Made by a program: the position numbers and the translations under genes
Notes under the pieces: model-generated
Database searches by the model: none
What the model was told of the DNA's origin: nothing
The model's input: the letters and a program-made list of their open reading frames with translations, nothing else
NCBI GenBank assembly: GCA_024405075.1
Contig: JAKSPG010000001.1
Location: forward strand, 1-33,567
Origin: Elusimicrobiaceae bacterium
Lineage (GTDB): Bacteria; Elusimicrobiota; Elusimicrobia; Elusimicrobiales; Elusimicrobiaceae
Length of the DNA stretch: 33,567 bases
Direction of reading: 5' to 3'
Part shown: positions 22,955-30,154 of the stretch, piece by piece
Position numbering within the stretch: the stretch's first letter is position 1
How the letters are laid out: every line of letters begins with the position of its first letter

Positions 22955-23266
22955 TTATTGGAAATGAATATAATCGGGTTGGCTTTCAAGCCCCCGGGGG
23001 CCGCATTCGCCAAAATTCTGCGCTACGTATATATTCGTGGCATGTAAAGCAGACGGCCCTAACAATTCTACTGGGTGGGGCTGACGTACATACAATCCTA
23101 TCCCTAGAAGTACAAGCAAACTTCCCACGGCTAATGCCCATTGAAAACGCCGCGGGGCATGGCAGGTCAATTTCCGTTCCAAGACCATTCTTACACGTTC
23201 TTTTGTCGTAGTACTGGGTTGGAAACCGCTCTCTAACACCGTGTTCAATTTGTTCTTGTATTTCAT
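22955..23266 (-). CDS. Small single-pass membrane protein, probable anti-sigma factor
   Basis: This 103-residue protein has a basic cytoplasmic N-terminus (MKYKNKLNTVLESGFQPSTT), one transmembrane segment (FQWALAVGSLLVLLGIGLYV) and a short outer tail of ~35 residues ending PDYIHFQ. Its ATG overlaps the stop of the ECF sigma gene (ATGA), the classical sigma/anti-sigma arrangement. The Cys-His zinc motif of many anti-sigma factors (HxxxCxxC) is absent, so binding of the sigma factor is inferred from position and topology only. An AGGA Shine-Dalgarno is embedded in the sigma gene. Confidence 0.75.
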   Translation of the reverse strand: MKYKNKLNTVLESGFQPSTTTKERVRMVLERKLTCHAPRRFQWALAVGSLLVLLGIGLYVRQPHPVELLGPSALHATNIYVAQNFGECGPRGLESQPDYIHFQ

Positions 23267-23760
23267 AGCTCATTTCCTAATTTGAATTTTAATTTTTTAA
23301 CGGCCCGGTGTAAAAGGACACCTACATTACTTTGTGAGAGCCCTGTAATAGCGGCAATATCAGTCTGTTTAAGACGTTGATAATAATGCAGGTTGATAAG
23401 CTCTCGCTCTTGGCTTGTCAACACCTCTAAAGCAGCTTGCAGTTCTTCCTCCAAAGAGGTCCGTTCCAACGTGCGGGCCGGATTATCATCCATCGGTAAA
23501 TTCTCTTCTTGCTGTGGTGTAAACGAAAACCAAGAACGGATTTTCTTACGCCGGGAAAAATCTACCGTTACACTATGGGCAATGGTAAAAATCCACGCCT
23601 CAATAGGGGATTTATCTGCATTGTATGAATTGAACTTTCTATACAATTTTTCAAAAATACACGCCGTTAAATCTTCCGCTTCCGTATCCGTCTCACAGCG
23701 GTAACGTGCATAGTTGTAAACACGTACAAAGAAAGTTTCATACAATTCTTCAAACTGCAT
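23263..23760 (-). CDS. ECF-type RNA polymerase sigma factor
   Basis: This 165-residue protein shows region 2 (YNYARYRCETDTEAEDLTACIFEKLYRKF, then IEAWIFTIAHSVTVDFSRRKK) and region 4 (LEVLTSQERELINLHYYQRLKQTDIAAITGLSQSNVGVLLHRAVKKLK), with no region 1 or 3, as in extracytoplasmic-function sigma factors. It is followed by an overlapping membrane protein gene and a secreted protein gene, so the operon is a self-contained envelope signalling unit. AAGGAG precedes the ATG. A possible autoregulated promoter is at 23792-23819. Confidence 0.93.
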   Translation of the reverse strand: MQFEELYETFFVRVYNYARYRCETDTEAEDLTACIFEKLYRKFNSYNADKSPIEAWIFTIAHSVTVDFSRRKKIRSWFSFTPQQEENLPMDDNPARTLERTSLEEELQAALEVLTSQERELINLHYYQRLKQTDIAAITGLSQSNVGVLLHRAVKKLKFKLGNEL

Positions 23761-23791
23761 AAGTGCTCCTTTTTTAGGTCCGTCACTAGTT

Positions 23792-23819
23792 AATACGCAG
23801 CACCTAACAAAATATTACA
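23792..23819 (-). promoter_or_regulatory. Possible self-recognised ECF promoter
   Basis: On the minus strand TGTAAT (23819-23814) and CGTATT (23797-23792) are 16 bp apart, with a T-rich stretch after the first box. This resembles the TGTAAC/CGTC style of many ECF promoters. It lies about 30 bases before the sigma start codon, where autoregulation is common. Only one instance is visible, so the call is tentative. Confidence 0.35.
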
Positions 23820-23850
23820 AAATTCTGTATAGAATTGGCCGTTACTAATC

Positions 23851-24020
23851 GCAAGTGCGCGACTTCCTACCTGACCTTGTCAGCATAAAAACAAAAGATT
23901 TGCCACAAATCCCAATAATTCGCCAAAAACCGCATGCTGAAAGTCGTTCATAAAAAAATCCCCGTCGGGAATTAACCTCAACGGGGATTTATGCTGAAAA
24001 TTGAAAACTAAAATACGGAG
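23851..24020. repeat. Intergenic repeat, copy 5, right end replaced
   Basis: The copy has GCGCGACTTCCTACC, GTCAGCATAAA, the AAATCCCCGT/ACGGGGATTT hairpin near 23953-23990, TTATGCTGAAAATTG and ACTAAAATACGGAG. After that point the usual CTAGCACTATGCTGA end is missing, and the sequence instead continues as TCGACGAGA, the same as the 3' end of the tRNA-Asp gene 210 bases further on. Confidence 0.82.
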
Positions 24021-24239
24021 TCGACGAGAGTTCGTCCTGCATAAATTTCCTGACGGAAATTTTGCCCGGAACCGCCCTCGCGGTTTTTGCCTTTCGCGGC
24101 TTACGCACGCTCAAACAAAAACATCGCTCCGGGCTTCGAATCTCGACGCAACACCAAGCAGTTGGTGTTGCTCGATACTCCCCATAAATTTAAAAACCCG
24201 CACAAGGCGGGTTTTTAAATTCATACGGAGTCGACGAGA
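24013..24239. repeat. Direct repeat of the tRNA-Asp 3' end flanking a ~190-bp segment
   Basis: ATACGGAGTCGACGAGA occurs at 24013-24029 and again at 24223-24239, where it is the 3' end of tRNA-Asp plus flank. The 193 bases between hold no credible gene, but include a ten-pair hairpin (24148-24157/24162-24171), the tRNA terminator, and TTCGAATCTCG (24135-24145), which equals part of the tRNA T-arm in inverted orientation. A tRNA-end duplication of this type can mark a past integration or a recombination with repeat copy 5. Confidence 0.6.
24187..24221 (-). terminator. tRNA-Asp terminator
   Basis: AATTTAAAAACCCGC (24187-24201) and GCGGGTTTTTAAATT (24207-24221) form a perfect 15-bp stem with a five-base loop. 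It starts five bases past the tRNA 3' end. The U-rich arm works in both directions. Confidence 0.85.
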
Positions 24240-24300
24240 TTCGAACTCGCGGTCTCTGCCTTGACAGGGCAGCGTGTTAACCAGGCTACACCACGACTCC
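24226..24300 (-). tRNA. tRNA-Asp (anticodon GTC)
   Basis: The minus strand gives a complete cloverleaf: acceptor GGAGTCG/CGACTCC, D-stem GTGT/ACAC, anticodon stem CTGCC/GGCAG with loop CTGTCAA (anticodon GTC), a five-base variable loop, T-arm GCGAG/CTCGT with loop TTCGAAT, and discriminator G, which is the identity base for Asp. Length is 75 bases including the discriminator. The CCA end is not encoded, so it must be added by a nucleotidyltransferase. Confidence 0.97.
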
Positions 24301-24327
24301 AAACAACTCAAATTTTTTCGTACCTAT

Positions 24328-24357
24328 ATTGTAGCTTAAATAGACGCATAACGTCAA
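24328..24357 (-). promoter_or_regulatory. tRNA-Asp promoter
   Basis: On the minus strand TTGACG (24357-24352) and TACAAT (24333-24328) are separated by 18 bp, each one mismatch from consensus. The start point would be about 20 bases before the mature tRNA 5' end. It sits directly after the murB stop codon, so the tRNA is expressed on its own. Confidence 0.8.
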
Positions 24358-24384
24358 CCGTTTTCCCGTACACGCCAGCTGCGG

Positions 24385-25284
24385 CTACTTAAATTCACCC
24401 CATAAGATCTGCTCTAATTCCAACTCCACACCGTGTTTTTCTTTTACTTTTTGGCGCACTTGATGTATCAGTTCGCGGATATCTTCCGGCGTGGCGTGGT
24501 TGAAATTGATGATAAATCCGGCGTGCTTTTCCGATACTTTGGCTCCGCCCACCGTCAGCCCGCGTAAGCCTGTGTCGTCAATCAGACGTGAGGCATAGTC
24601 GTTTGCCGGGCGTTTGAATACACTGCCAGCACTGGGGTAATCCAGCGGTTGTTTTTCAATGCGTTTGTGCAAAATGGTGTAGCGGCTTTGCGTGAGATGG
24701 GTGAAATCTCCTTTGGTTAATTCAAACCCAGCTGATAACACAATGTAATTTTGTAATTCCTCTACATGACGGTAAGAGTACGTAAGATCCTTTTTGGCAA
24801 ACGTAACGGGGCGGCCTTCCAGGTCTAGCGTGTCCACGTACTGCAAACAATCAAATGTCTCTTGCCCGAACGCGCCTGCGTTCATATACACCGCCCCGCC
24901 GATACTGCCCGGAATACCCGAAAGTTTTTCCATTCCCGCCAGGCCCGCCTGACAGGATTCCTCGCACACTTTATCTAACGCGGCACCCGCTTGTGCCTTG
25001 ATGCTGGTGCCTTCCAGCGAAATATGGTTCATACGTTTAGTAGAGCAAACAATTCCACCCAGGCCTTTGCTACCTACTAAAATATTGGAACCGAAACCGA
25101 TAATATGTAATGGAATTTGAAAAGACCGCGCCAACTTAAGCACAAAGGCCCACTCCTGCGGCGAAGACGGATACACATACACCTGCGCCGGGCCACCGGT
25201 GCGATAGGTAGTGTGCAGGGCCATCGGCTCATCAAGCAGGCAGTTTTCGCCGAAGAAGTTTTTAAGTTCCTGTTTATAATCCAT
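24385..25284 (-). CDS. murB: UDP-N-acetylenolpyruvoylglucosamine reductase
   Basis: MurB reduces UDP-N-acetylenolpyruvoylglucosamine to UDP-MurNAc with NADPH and FAD in peptidoglycan precursor synthesis. The 299-residue product has the FAD-binding segments HTTYRTGGPA, IIGFGSNILVG and SGIPGSIGGAVYMNAGAFGQ, the catalytic Ser region PSAGSVFKRP and the C-terminal SEKHAGFIIN with HGVELELE. The length fits the shorter type II enzymes. It follows the outer-membrane barrel gene by 14 bases and probably shares its transcript; no good Shine-Dalgarno precedes the ATG. Confidence 0.96.
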   Translation of the reverse strand: MDYKQELKNFFGENCLLDEPMALHTTYRTGGPAQVYVYPSSPQEWAFVLKLARSFQIPLHIIGFGSNILVGSKGLGGIVCSTKRMNHISLEGTSIKAQAGAALDKVCEESCQAGLAGMEKLSGIPGSIGGAVYMNAGAFGQETFDCLQYVDTLDLEGRPVTFAKKDLTYSYRHVEELQNYIVLSAGFELTKGDFTHLTQSRYTILHKRIEKQPLDYPSAGSVFKRPANDYASRLIDDTGLRGLTVGGAKVSEKHAGFIINFNHATPEDIRELIHQVRQKVKEKHGVELELEQILWGEFK

Positions 25285-25298
25285 GGTTGATTAGATGA

Positions 25299-25997
25299 CT
25301 AAAAGTTTAAACCCAACCCGCCCTGAAAACCGTGATTGTGCGTCGTGTAGGTGTACGAGCCGTATACATACACAAACGGGAAAGGATGTACGTTGACTCC
25401 GGCGGTGTAGCGCATGGCTCCGTCGGAAGTGGAGCGGTTCCCAATGCGGCGCACGGACAGATCGCCATAGTCGTAACCGAGGCCCACATACGGGGTGAAA
25501 ACTAAAAGGGAAGTAGATGCTACCGCGGAAACGGAATAGTGGTCGGTCGTGTAATAATCGGTTTTAGCACGGTCATAAAATCCGGACAACGAAAGATGCA
25601 CCACTTCCAGCACGTTATAGCCGTACTTAATGCCGCCGCCAAACGATTCAAATCCGTTCAAGTCCGTGCCGCGCAAGGCCAGCGTAATGTTGGCTACAGG
25701 GATGAACGTTTCTGCCGTTACAAAACCGGTAAACAAGAAATCTTCGGAGGAAATATCATTGTCTTTCCCTACTTTTACCGCACTTGCGGTGCCGCCAATA
25801 TCAAACCCGGGGAAAGTGGTTGCTTTGCCGGTGTGGAAATCAGCCATGCCGATTAAGGCGTTGATATCGCGGTTATAGGCGGACAAGTTAGCCCCGACGG
25901 AGTAATGGTCTCTAAAATCGTTAGAAATGTTAGAGGAAGCTTGGGCCCCTGTTACAACCAAGAGGGGGATAAGTACAGTAAACAGTAATTTTCTCAT
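25299..25997 (-). CDS. Outer-membrane beta-barrel protein
   Basis: This 232-residue protein has a signal peptide (MRKLLFTVLIPLLVVTGAQA) and alternating hydrophobic/polar strands rich in Gly, Tyr and Thr (YSVGANLSAYNRDI, LFTGFVTAETFIPVANITLALRG, FTPYVGLGYDYGDLSV, FVYVYGSYTYTTHNHGFQGG). It ends LGLNF, the terminal Phe recognised by the BAM insertion machinery. It looks like an eight- to twelve-stranded barrel of the OmpA/OmpW size class, but no specific family is recognised. A GGAG Shine-Dalgarno supports the start. It confirms a Gram-negative envelope. Confidence 0.82.
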   Translation of the reverse strand: MRKLLFTVLIPLLVVTGAQASSNISNDFRDHYSVGANLSAYNRDINALIGMADFHTGKATTFPGFDIGGTASAVKVGKDNDISSEDFLFTGFVTAETFIPVANITLALRGTDLNGFESFGGGIKYGYNVLEVVHLSLSGFYDRAKTDYYTTDHYSVSAVASTSLLVFTPYVGLGYDYGDLSVRRIGNRSTSDGAMRYTAGVNVHPFPFVYVYGSYTYTTHNHGFQGGLGLNF

Positions 25998-26026
25998 ACG
26001 TTCTCCATTTGCGAAAGTTTAAGATA

Positions 26027-26032
26027 TATAAT
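26027..26032 (+). promoter_or_regulatory. -10 box of the phosphoglucomutase gene
   Basis: TATAAT lies about 60 bases before the pgm start. The leader that follows contains a GGGGC/GCCCC mini-hairpin and then an AAAGGAG Shine-Dalgarno. No clear -35 is visible. The AT-rich core may also serve the divergent barrel gene. Confidence 0.5.
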
Positions 26033-26090
26033 ATGATAGAAAAAGAGGGGCGTAAGTGCAAGCTGCCCCAACCGGTAAAAGGAGAATTTT

Positions 26091-27635
26091 ATGGTAAGTG
26101 AATTGGCTGGAACATTAACTACTCAAAAAATTGATACGCAGGCCCTGCGCCGCGCATTTTACGAGCCGCAAAATACCCCCGTCCCTGTTAAATTTGGTAC
26201 GTCGGGTCACCGCGGCACTTTAGGGAAAGGTTTTTGTGCCTTACACGCTAAAGCTATTGCACAAGCCGTAGCACGTATTCATGCAGAAAATAACATTACC
26301 GGGCCGGTGTTGGTAGGGGGGGATACGCGGCTTATGTCGCGCGATACGGCCCAATTATGTGCCGAGGTGTTAGCCGGAAACGGAATCAGTGTTATTTTGC
26401 CCGATATGCCCGTGCCGACGCCGGTATTCTCGTTTGAAATTCGCAGTGGGCGTGCCGTAGCGTGTTTGAACGGTACAGCCAGCCACAACCCGCCGCAGGA
26501 AATGGGATTAAAATACAATCCTTCACACGGCGGCCCGGCGGACAGTACGCTAACCGGGCAAATTGAAAAATACGCCAACGAATATATGGCCCACCCCGAG
26601 CAAATCAAAACTTTGCCGCTGCAAGAAGCCCGTCAAAAAGGGTTGGTGCGCTCGGCCGATGTGCTTACTCCGTACGTAGAAGCCTTGGGAAAGAAAATTG
26701 ACTTTAAAAAAATTGCGGCATCTTCGTGTAAATTTGCCGTTCATCCGCTGGGCGGCACGAGTTTGCCTTATTATAAAGCATTAAAAGAAAAATACGGCCT
26801 AACCAACGTGGATATCGTAAGCGAAGTACAAGACCCCACTTTCTATTTTATCCCACTGGACCACGACGGTAAAATCCGCATGGACCCGTCTTCTGCCTAT
26901 CCAATGAAACCGCTCATTGAACTGGTGCAAAAAGGCACGTACGGCTTTGCGGGTGCAAGCGACCCGGATGCCGACCGCTTCGGTTGTGCCACAGCCAAAG
27001 GCGGTTTAATTGCCCCCAACCACGCGTTGTGTGTCATGGCCGATTATTTGATCCGCCACCAACGTGTAGCGGGTGCTACGGCCATCGGGCGCACGCTGGG
27101 CACGACGGCGTTACTGGACCGCCTTGCCAAAGCCAATAACTTAGAGCTGGACGAAGTAAACGTGGGTTTTAAGTATTTTGTGGAAGGGTTGAATAAAGGC
27201 CGCTACGTGTTGGCCGGTGAGGAAAGTGCCGGCATGTCCGTAAGCGGTTGGACTACGGAAAAAGACGGCATGTTTGCCGTGTGCCTGCTGATGGAAATTC
27301 AAGCGGCCGAAGGCGACATTGCCGAATTGTACCAGCGCATTACAAAAGAACACGGCTTGCCATATTATACCCGCGTAGATACGCCGACAGATGCTGAAAC
27401 GAAAAAGCGTATTAAAGCCATGAAAGCGGCCGATTTTGCCACACTCACACACGTAGCGGGCGAGAAAGTTTCGCGCGTGCGCGACACGGACGGCATCAAA
27501 GTATATTTGGAAAAATCGTGGTTTTTGGTTCGCCCCAGCGGCACGGAAAATATCTTAAAGATCTATGCTGAAACGTTTGAGAACGAAGCACACTTGCAGG
27601 AGCTGATTCAAGAAGCACAAAAAATCTTGGCGTAA
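26091..27635 (+). CDS. pgm: Phosphoglucomutase (alpha-D-phosphohexomutase family)
   Basis: The enzyme interconverts glucose 1-phosphate and glucose 6-phosphate. The 514-residue protein has all four active-site loops in order: the phosphoserine loop TASHNPPQE (Ser near 131), the metal loop DPDADRFG (near 291-295), the sugar loop GEESAGMS and the phosphate loop RPSGTENILKIY. The opening FGTSGHRGTLGKGF is typical of the alpha-D-glucose-specific branch. The Shine-Dalgarno AAAGGAG supports the ATG, and a strong terminator follows at 27658-27692, so the gene is monocistronic. Confidence 0.95.
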   Translation: MVSELAGTLTTQKIDTQALRRAFYEPQNTPVPVKFGTSGHRGTLGKGFCALHAKAIAQAVARIHAENNITGPVLVGGDTRLMSRDTAQLCAEVLAGNGISVILPDMPVPTPVFSFEIRSGRAVACLNGTASHNPPQEMGLKYNPSHGGPADSTLTGQIEKYANEYMAHPEQIKTLPLQEARQKGLVRSADVLTPYVEALGKKIDFKKIAASSCKFAVHPLGGTSLPYYKALKEKYGLTNVDIVSEVQDPTFYFIPLDHDGKIRMDPSSAYPMKPLIELVQKGTYGFAGASDPDADRFGCATAKGGLIAPNHALCVMADYLIRHQRVAGATAIGRTLGTTALLDRLAKANNLELDEVNVGFKYFVEGLNKGRYVLAGEESAGMSVSGWTTEKDGMFAVCLLMEIQAAEGDIAELYQRITKEHGLPYYTRVDTPTDAETKKRIKAMKAADFATLTHVAGEKVSRVRDTDGIKVYLEKSWFLVRPSGTENILKIYAETFENEAHLQELIQEAQKILA

Positions 27636-27657
27636 TTGTCTTTTTTGTGTTACGTGC

Positions 27658-27692
27658 GGCGGTGCAAACTTTTGTTTGTGCCGCCTCTTTTG
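27658..27692 (+). terminator. Terminator of pgm
   Basis: GGCGGTGCAAAC and GTTTGTGCCGCC form a 12-pair stem (two G-U pairs) with a four-base loop, followed by TCTTTT. It starts 23 bases past the pgm stop codon. Confidence 0.88.
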
Positions 27693-27865
27693 TGGGGTCG
27701 TTTTTTTCGTTGGGAAAAATAAAAAATTCTTCCCGGCATTTATTTTTTCTCCCGGCCCTGCGGTTGAATGGTTACTTGTTGGCATGTAACGGGGACACCA
27801 CCAAAAGCGTGTGGCTACAAATAAGTGGAAGCCTACTTATTACTTGCCTGCCCCCGTCAAGGGGG

Positions 27866-27893
27866 TTGACATCGTTTTTTTTTTTGCTACATT
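27866..27893 (+). promoter_or_regulatory. Prepilin promoter with T11 tract in the spacer
   Basis: A perfect TTGACA (27866-27871) is followed by a 16-bp spacer of TCG, eleven T and GC, and then TACATT (27888-27893). The layout is the same as at the other prepilin-like gene (3341-3368): same -35, same spacer length and an 11-base homopolymer. A CCCCC/GGGGG mini-hairpin lies just upstream (27851-27865). Confidence 0.6.
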
Positions 27894-27927
27894 TTGCATA
27901 TAAGTCCATTTATGAGGGGGGATATGT

Positions 27928-28500
27928 ATGCAAAATAAAAACTGTATTACAGGCCGTTTAAACGTCAGAGCATTTACGTTAATTGAGTTGTTGGTTGTTG
28001 TTCTTATCATCGGTATTTTGGTGGTAATCGCCTTGCCGCAATATCAAAAAGCAGTGTGGAAATCTCGTAGCGTGCAACTAAAAACGTTAGCTAAATCGGT
28101 AGGGGAAGCCCAACAACGTTATTATTTGGCGAACGGTTTTTATGCTAAAAATTTTGAGGATTTGGATATTGATATTCCGCTTGAAAAACAAGCCGGTGGC
28201 GGCGGTTCAATTTCTGCCGTTTGTCCGGCAACAACTCCGGAAGGTTCTGTAGACCCTTTGCGCAAAGGGAAAGATTTTCACCTATTGCTTTCTGCGGGTG
28301 GCAGCATCATCACCTTTTGGAAAACGGGGCCGTATTTGTGCGGCGGATTTTACTTTGATGTTTCTTCGGGAAAGTTGTTATGTGCGGAACGGGCCAGTCC
28401 TGTCGGCGGCGGCAGATTACCGCCCGACTTTTGCCCGAAAGTAGAAAGGGCCACTTTTCTTTCTCAACCCAGTACGTGGCGTCTTTACAGACTACCTTAA
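27928..28500 (+). CDS. Type IV prepilin-like protein
   Basis: This 190-residue product has a 15-residue basic leader (MQNKNCITGRLNVRA) followed by FTLIELLVVVLIIGILVVIA, with Ala before the cleavage site and Glu at mature position 5, then LPQYQKAVWKSRSVQLKTL. The head domain contains a Gly-rich stretch (QAGGGGSIS) and several Cys that could form disulfides; the end is LYRLP. A G-rich Shine-Dalgarno precedes the ATG. It stands alone, tail to tail with the GGDEF regulator (three-base gap), with no other pilus genes nearby. The upstream promoter has a T11 spacer that may be slippage-prone. Confidence 0.88.
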   Translation: MQNKNCITGRLNVRAFTLIELLVVVLIIGILVVIALPQYQKAVWKSRSVQLKTLAKSVGEAQQRYYLANGFYAKNFEDLDIDIPLEKQAGGGGSISAVCPATTPEGSVDPLRKGKDFHLLLSAGGSIITFWKTGPYLCGGFYFDVSSGKLLCAERASPVGGGRLPPDFCPKVERATFLSQPSTWRLYRLP

Positions 28501-28503
28501 AAT

Positions 28504-29439
28504 TTATTCTGCGCGGCGGTCCATGACGTAGTAGCTACCTACCGGGTGTTGTTTGGCTAAACATTTCAGCTCGGCCCCGATGTGGCTCACCATGGCAAAG
28601 GAGGTCAGTTTGCGTTTGGTGTTGTGGACGATGCCGATGCCTATAGCCAAAAAGTTAAATTTTTCTTCCTCGCCTTTGCGATTGGGGGCGAGCATAAAGC
28701 CCTGGGCGCGGTCCTGCTCGTTATAAAAAGACGGGGCCAGCGCATCGGTTTTTTTGATAATTTCCCGCGCAATCGGTTCCGCCTTGTCAAACGCGCACAC
28801 GATAATAAAATCATCCCCGCCGATGTGTCCTACAAAAGAATCCGAGTCCTGCCGGGCGGCTTGAACTAAAATCTCGGAGGTTTGTTTAAGCACGCGGTCG
28901 CCCGCCTCAAAGCCGTATTTATCATTAAAAGATTTAAAGTTATTTAAGTCGCAATACAGCACGGCAAATGGTCGGCCGCTGGAAATTTCACGCTCTACGT
29001 GCGCTTGAATGGAAGGGTTGCCGGGCAAGTGGGTTAAGGGGTTGCTATCCATTTTTTGTTTATTGCGTTTGAGTAGCAATTTCACACGCGCGACGATTTC
29101 GTCCTCGTCGGCCGGTTTAGTTAAATAGTCATCAATATCCAGGCCCAGGCCTTCTAATTTGGTAGATTTTTCGGTATTGGCGGTAAAAATAATAATTGGC
29201 GTATGTAAATACCCGGTGCGACTGCGTACTTCCTGCACGACTTCAAACCCGTTTTTTTGCGGCATGTCGTAATCCAAAATCAGCAAATCCGGGTTTTGCT
29301 TGTAGGTCTTTTCAATCGCTTCCTGCCCGTTTGTAGCTTGGATAACCGTAAATCCGGCATTAGTCAACACCTCCGACACTAAACACAAAATAGCCGGCGA
29401 ATCATCCGCGAGTAAAATTTTTGCAATAGGTTCTGTCAT
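28504..29439 (-). CDS. Response regulator with GGDEF-type output domain
   Basis: The 311-residue protein combines a receiver domain (acidic pair ADDS near the N-terminus, phosphoacceptor Asp near residue 56 in LLILDYDMP, Thr in IFTAN, Lys in YLTKPADEDE) with a GGDEF domain (YCDLNNFKSFNDKYGFEAGD and GHIGGDDFIIVC near 205-215). Such proteins make cyclic di-GMP when phosphorylated. The signature reads GGDDF and the metal motif DLN instead of DxD, so catalysis may be weak or absent. The start at MTEPIAKILL is fixed by GGAG seven bases upstream; a longer reading frame starting at 29541 overlaps pgeF. It follows pgeF by 22 bases in an operon with murI. Cyclic di-GMP often controls pili, which the window has. 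Confidence 0.85.
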   Translation of the reverse strand: MTEPIAKILLADDSPAILCLVSEVLTNAGFTVIQATNGQEAIEKTYKQNPDLLILDYDMPQKNGFEVVQEVRSRTGYLHTPIIIFTANTEKSTKLEGLGLDIDDYLTKPADEDEIVARVKLLLKRNKQKMDSNPLTHLPGNPSIQAHVEREISSGRPFAVLYCDLNNFKSFNDKYGFEAGDRVLKQTSEILVQAARQDSDSFVGHIGGDDFIIVCAFDKAEPIAREIIKKTDALAPSFYNEQDRAQGFMLAPNRKGEEEKFNFLAIGIGIVHNTKRKLTSFAMVSHIGAELKCLAKQHPVGSYYVMDRRAE

Positions 29440-29461
29440 CGCACTCCATTGTAACATTTTT

Positions 29462-30154
29462 TTAGGGTTTGTAAATAAATGATAGCAAACTGTCGCGTAC
29501 GTGGTCGCGCCGCCAAGAGAAGAAATTTTCTTTATCTCCACATGTACAATAATACGGTGTTTTGATGTGCTGGGGATTTAGGCCCGCTTCTTGCAGTTGC
29601 TGTAAAATTTCCACATTTAAATTAACAAAAATCTTTCCGTCCTTGCGGTGAATACTTTTTGGGGAAAACTGGGTGGCTACGTCCTCTTGCACCTCAAAAC
29701 AGCACACCTGGATATGCGGCCCCACCCAGCCGAAAATTTTCCCGTCCGCGCCGGTTTGCCGCAAGGCAGAAGCCACTTTAAGAGGTAACCTTTTGACGAC
29801 GCCGCGCCAACCACAGTGCGCCAGCGCAAACGCTTGGCCGTGTTCGTCCCACAAAAAAAGCGGTACGCAATCGGCTGTTAAAATAGCTCCGCCCCAACCT
29901 GACGTGGTAAACAGCCACGCATCGGCATCTTGCAAGGGGGCCGCCTGTACAGCCCGGGCTTGGGTTTCGTTTGAAACAGAGACAATCGTGTCGCTGTGCG
30001 TTTGATGAAAGTGCAACATGCGGTGGGGGGAAATGCCTAATTCCTGATACAGCGGGATTTGGTCGTCGCTTTGGCGCATATTGCCACGGTGGCGGGAAAC
30101 AGTTCCTCCCACCAATCCGGCTGCTAGTAAACGATTGTCGGTAAAAATAGTCAT
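29462..30154 (-). CDS. pgeF: Peptidoglycan editing factor/purine nucleoside phosphorylase-like protein (YfiH/PgeF)
   Basis: The 230-residue product has the three metal-site motifs of the YfiH family: HFHQTHSD, ILTADCVPLFLW and ALAHCGWRGVV, which hold the conserved His, Cys and His. E. coli YfiH removes wrongly incorporated L-serine from UDP-MurNAc, and family members also cleave purine nucleosides. The start overlaps the murI stop by four bases, which fits a joint role in cell-wall precursor quality control. Confidence 0.92.
   Translation of the reverse strand: MTIFTDNRLLAAGLVGGTVSRHRGNMRQSDDQIPLYQELGISPHRMLHFHQTHSDTIVSVSNETQARAVQAAPLQDADAWLFTTSGWGGAILTADCVPLFLWDEHGQAFALAHCGWRGVVKRLPLKVASALRQTGADGKIFGWVGPHIQVCCFEVQEDVATQFSPKSIHRKDGKIFVNLNVEILQQLQEAGLNPQHIKTPYYCTCGDKENFFSWRRDHVRDSLLSFIYKP

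Noticed and set aside
4521..24020. The five dispersed repeats as an integron cassette array or CRISPR
   Set aside because: Spacing between copies ranges from about 1.2 to 12.5 kb, genes between copies lie on both strands, there is no integrase and no short regular repeat-spacer pattern.
24001..24311. Open reading frames on both strands across the tRNA-Asp region
   Set aside because: They run through the tRNA, its terminator and repeat copy 5, and are explained by those features rather than by protein coding.
27851..27885. CCCCC/GGGGG hairpin followed by a T-run as an intrinsic terminator
   Set aside because: The T11 run starts nine bases after the stem, too far for a normal terminator, and the intervening TTGACA is better explained as the -35 box of the prepilin gene.
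27647..27961. Open reading frame between pgm and the third prepilin gene
   Set aside because: It starts inside the pgm terminator, crosses the prepilin promoter and overlaps the prepilin start; the translation is low-complexity and has no domain.
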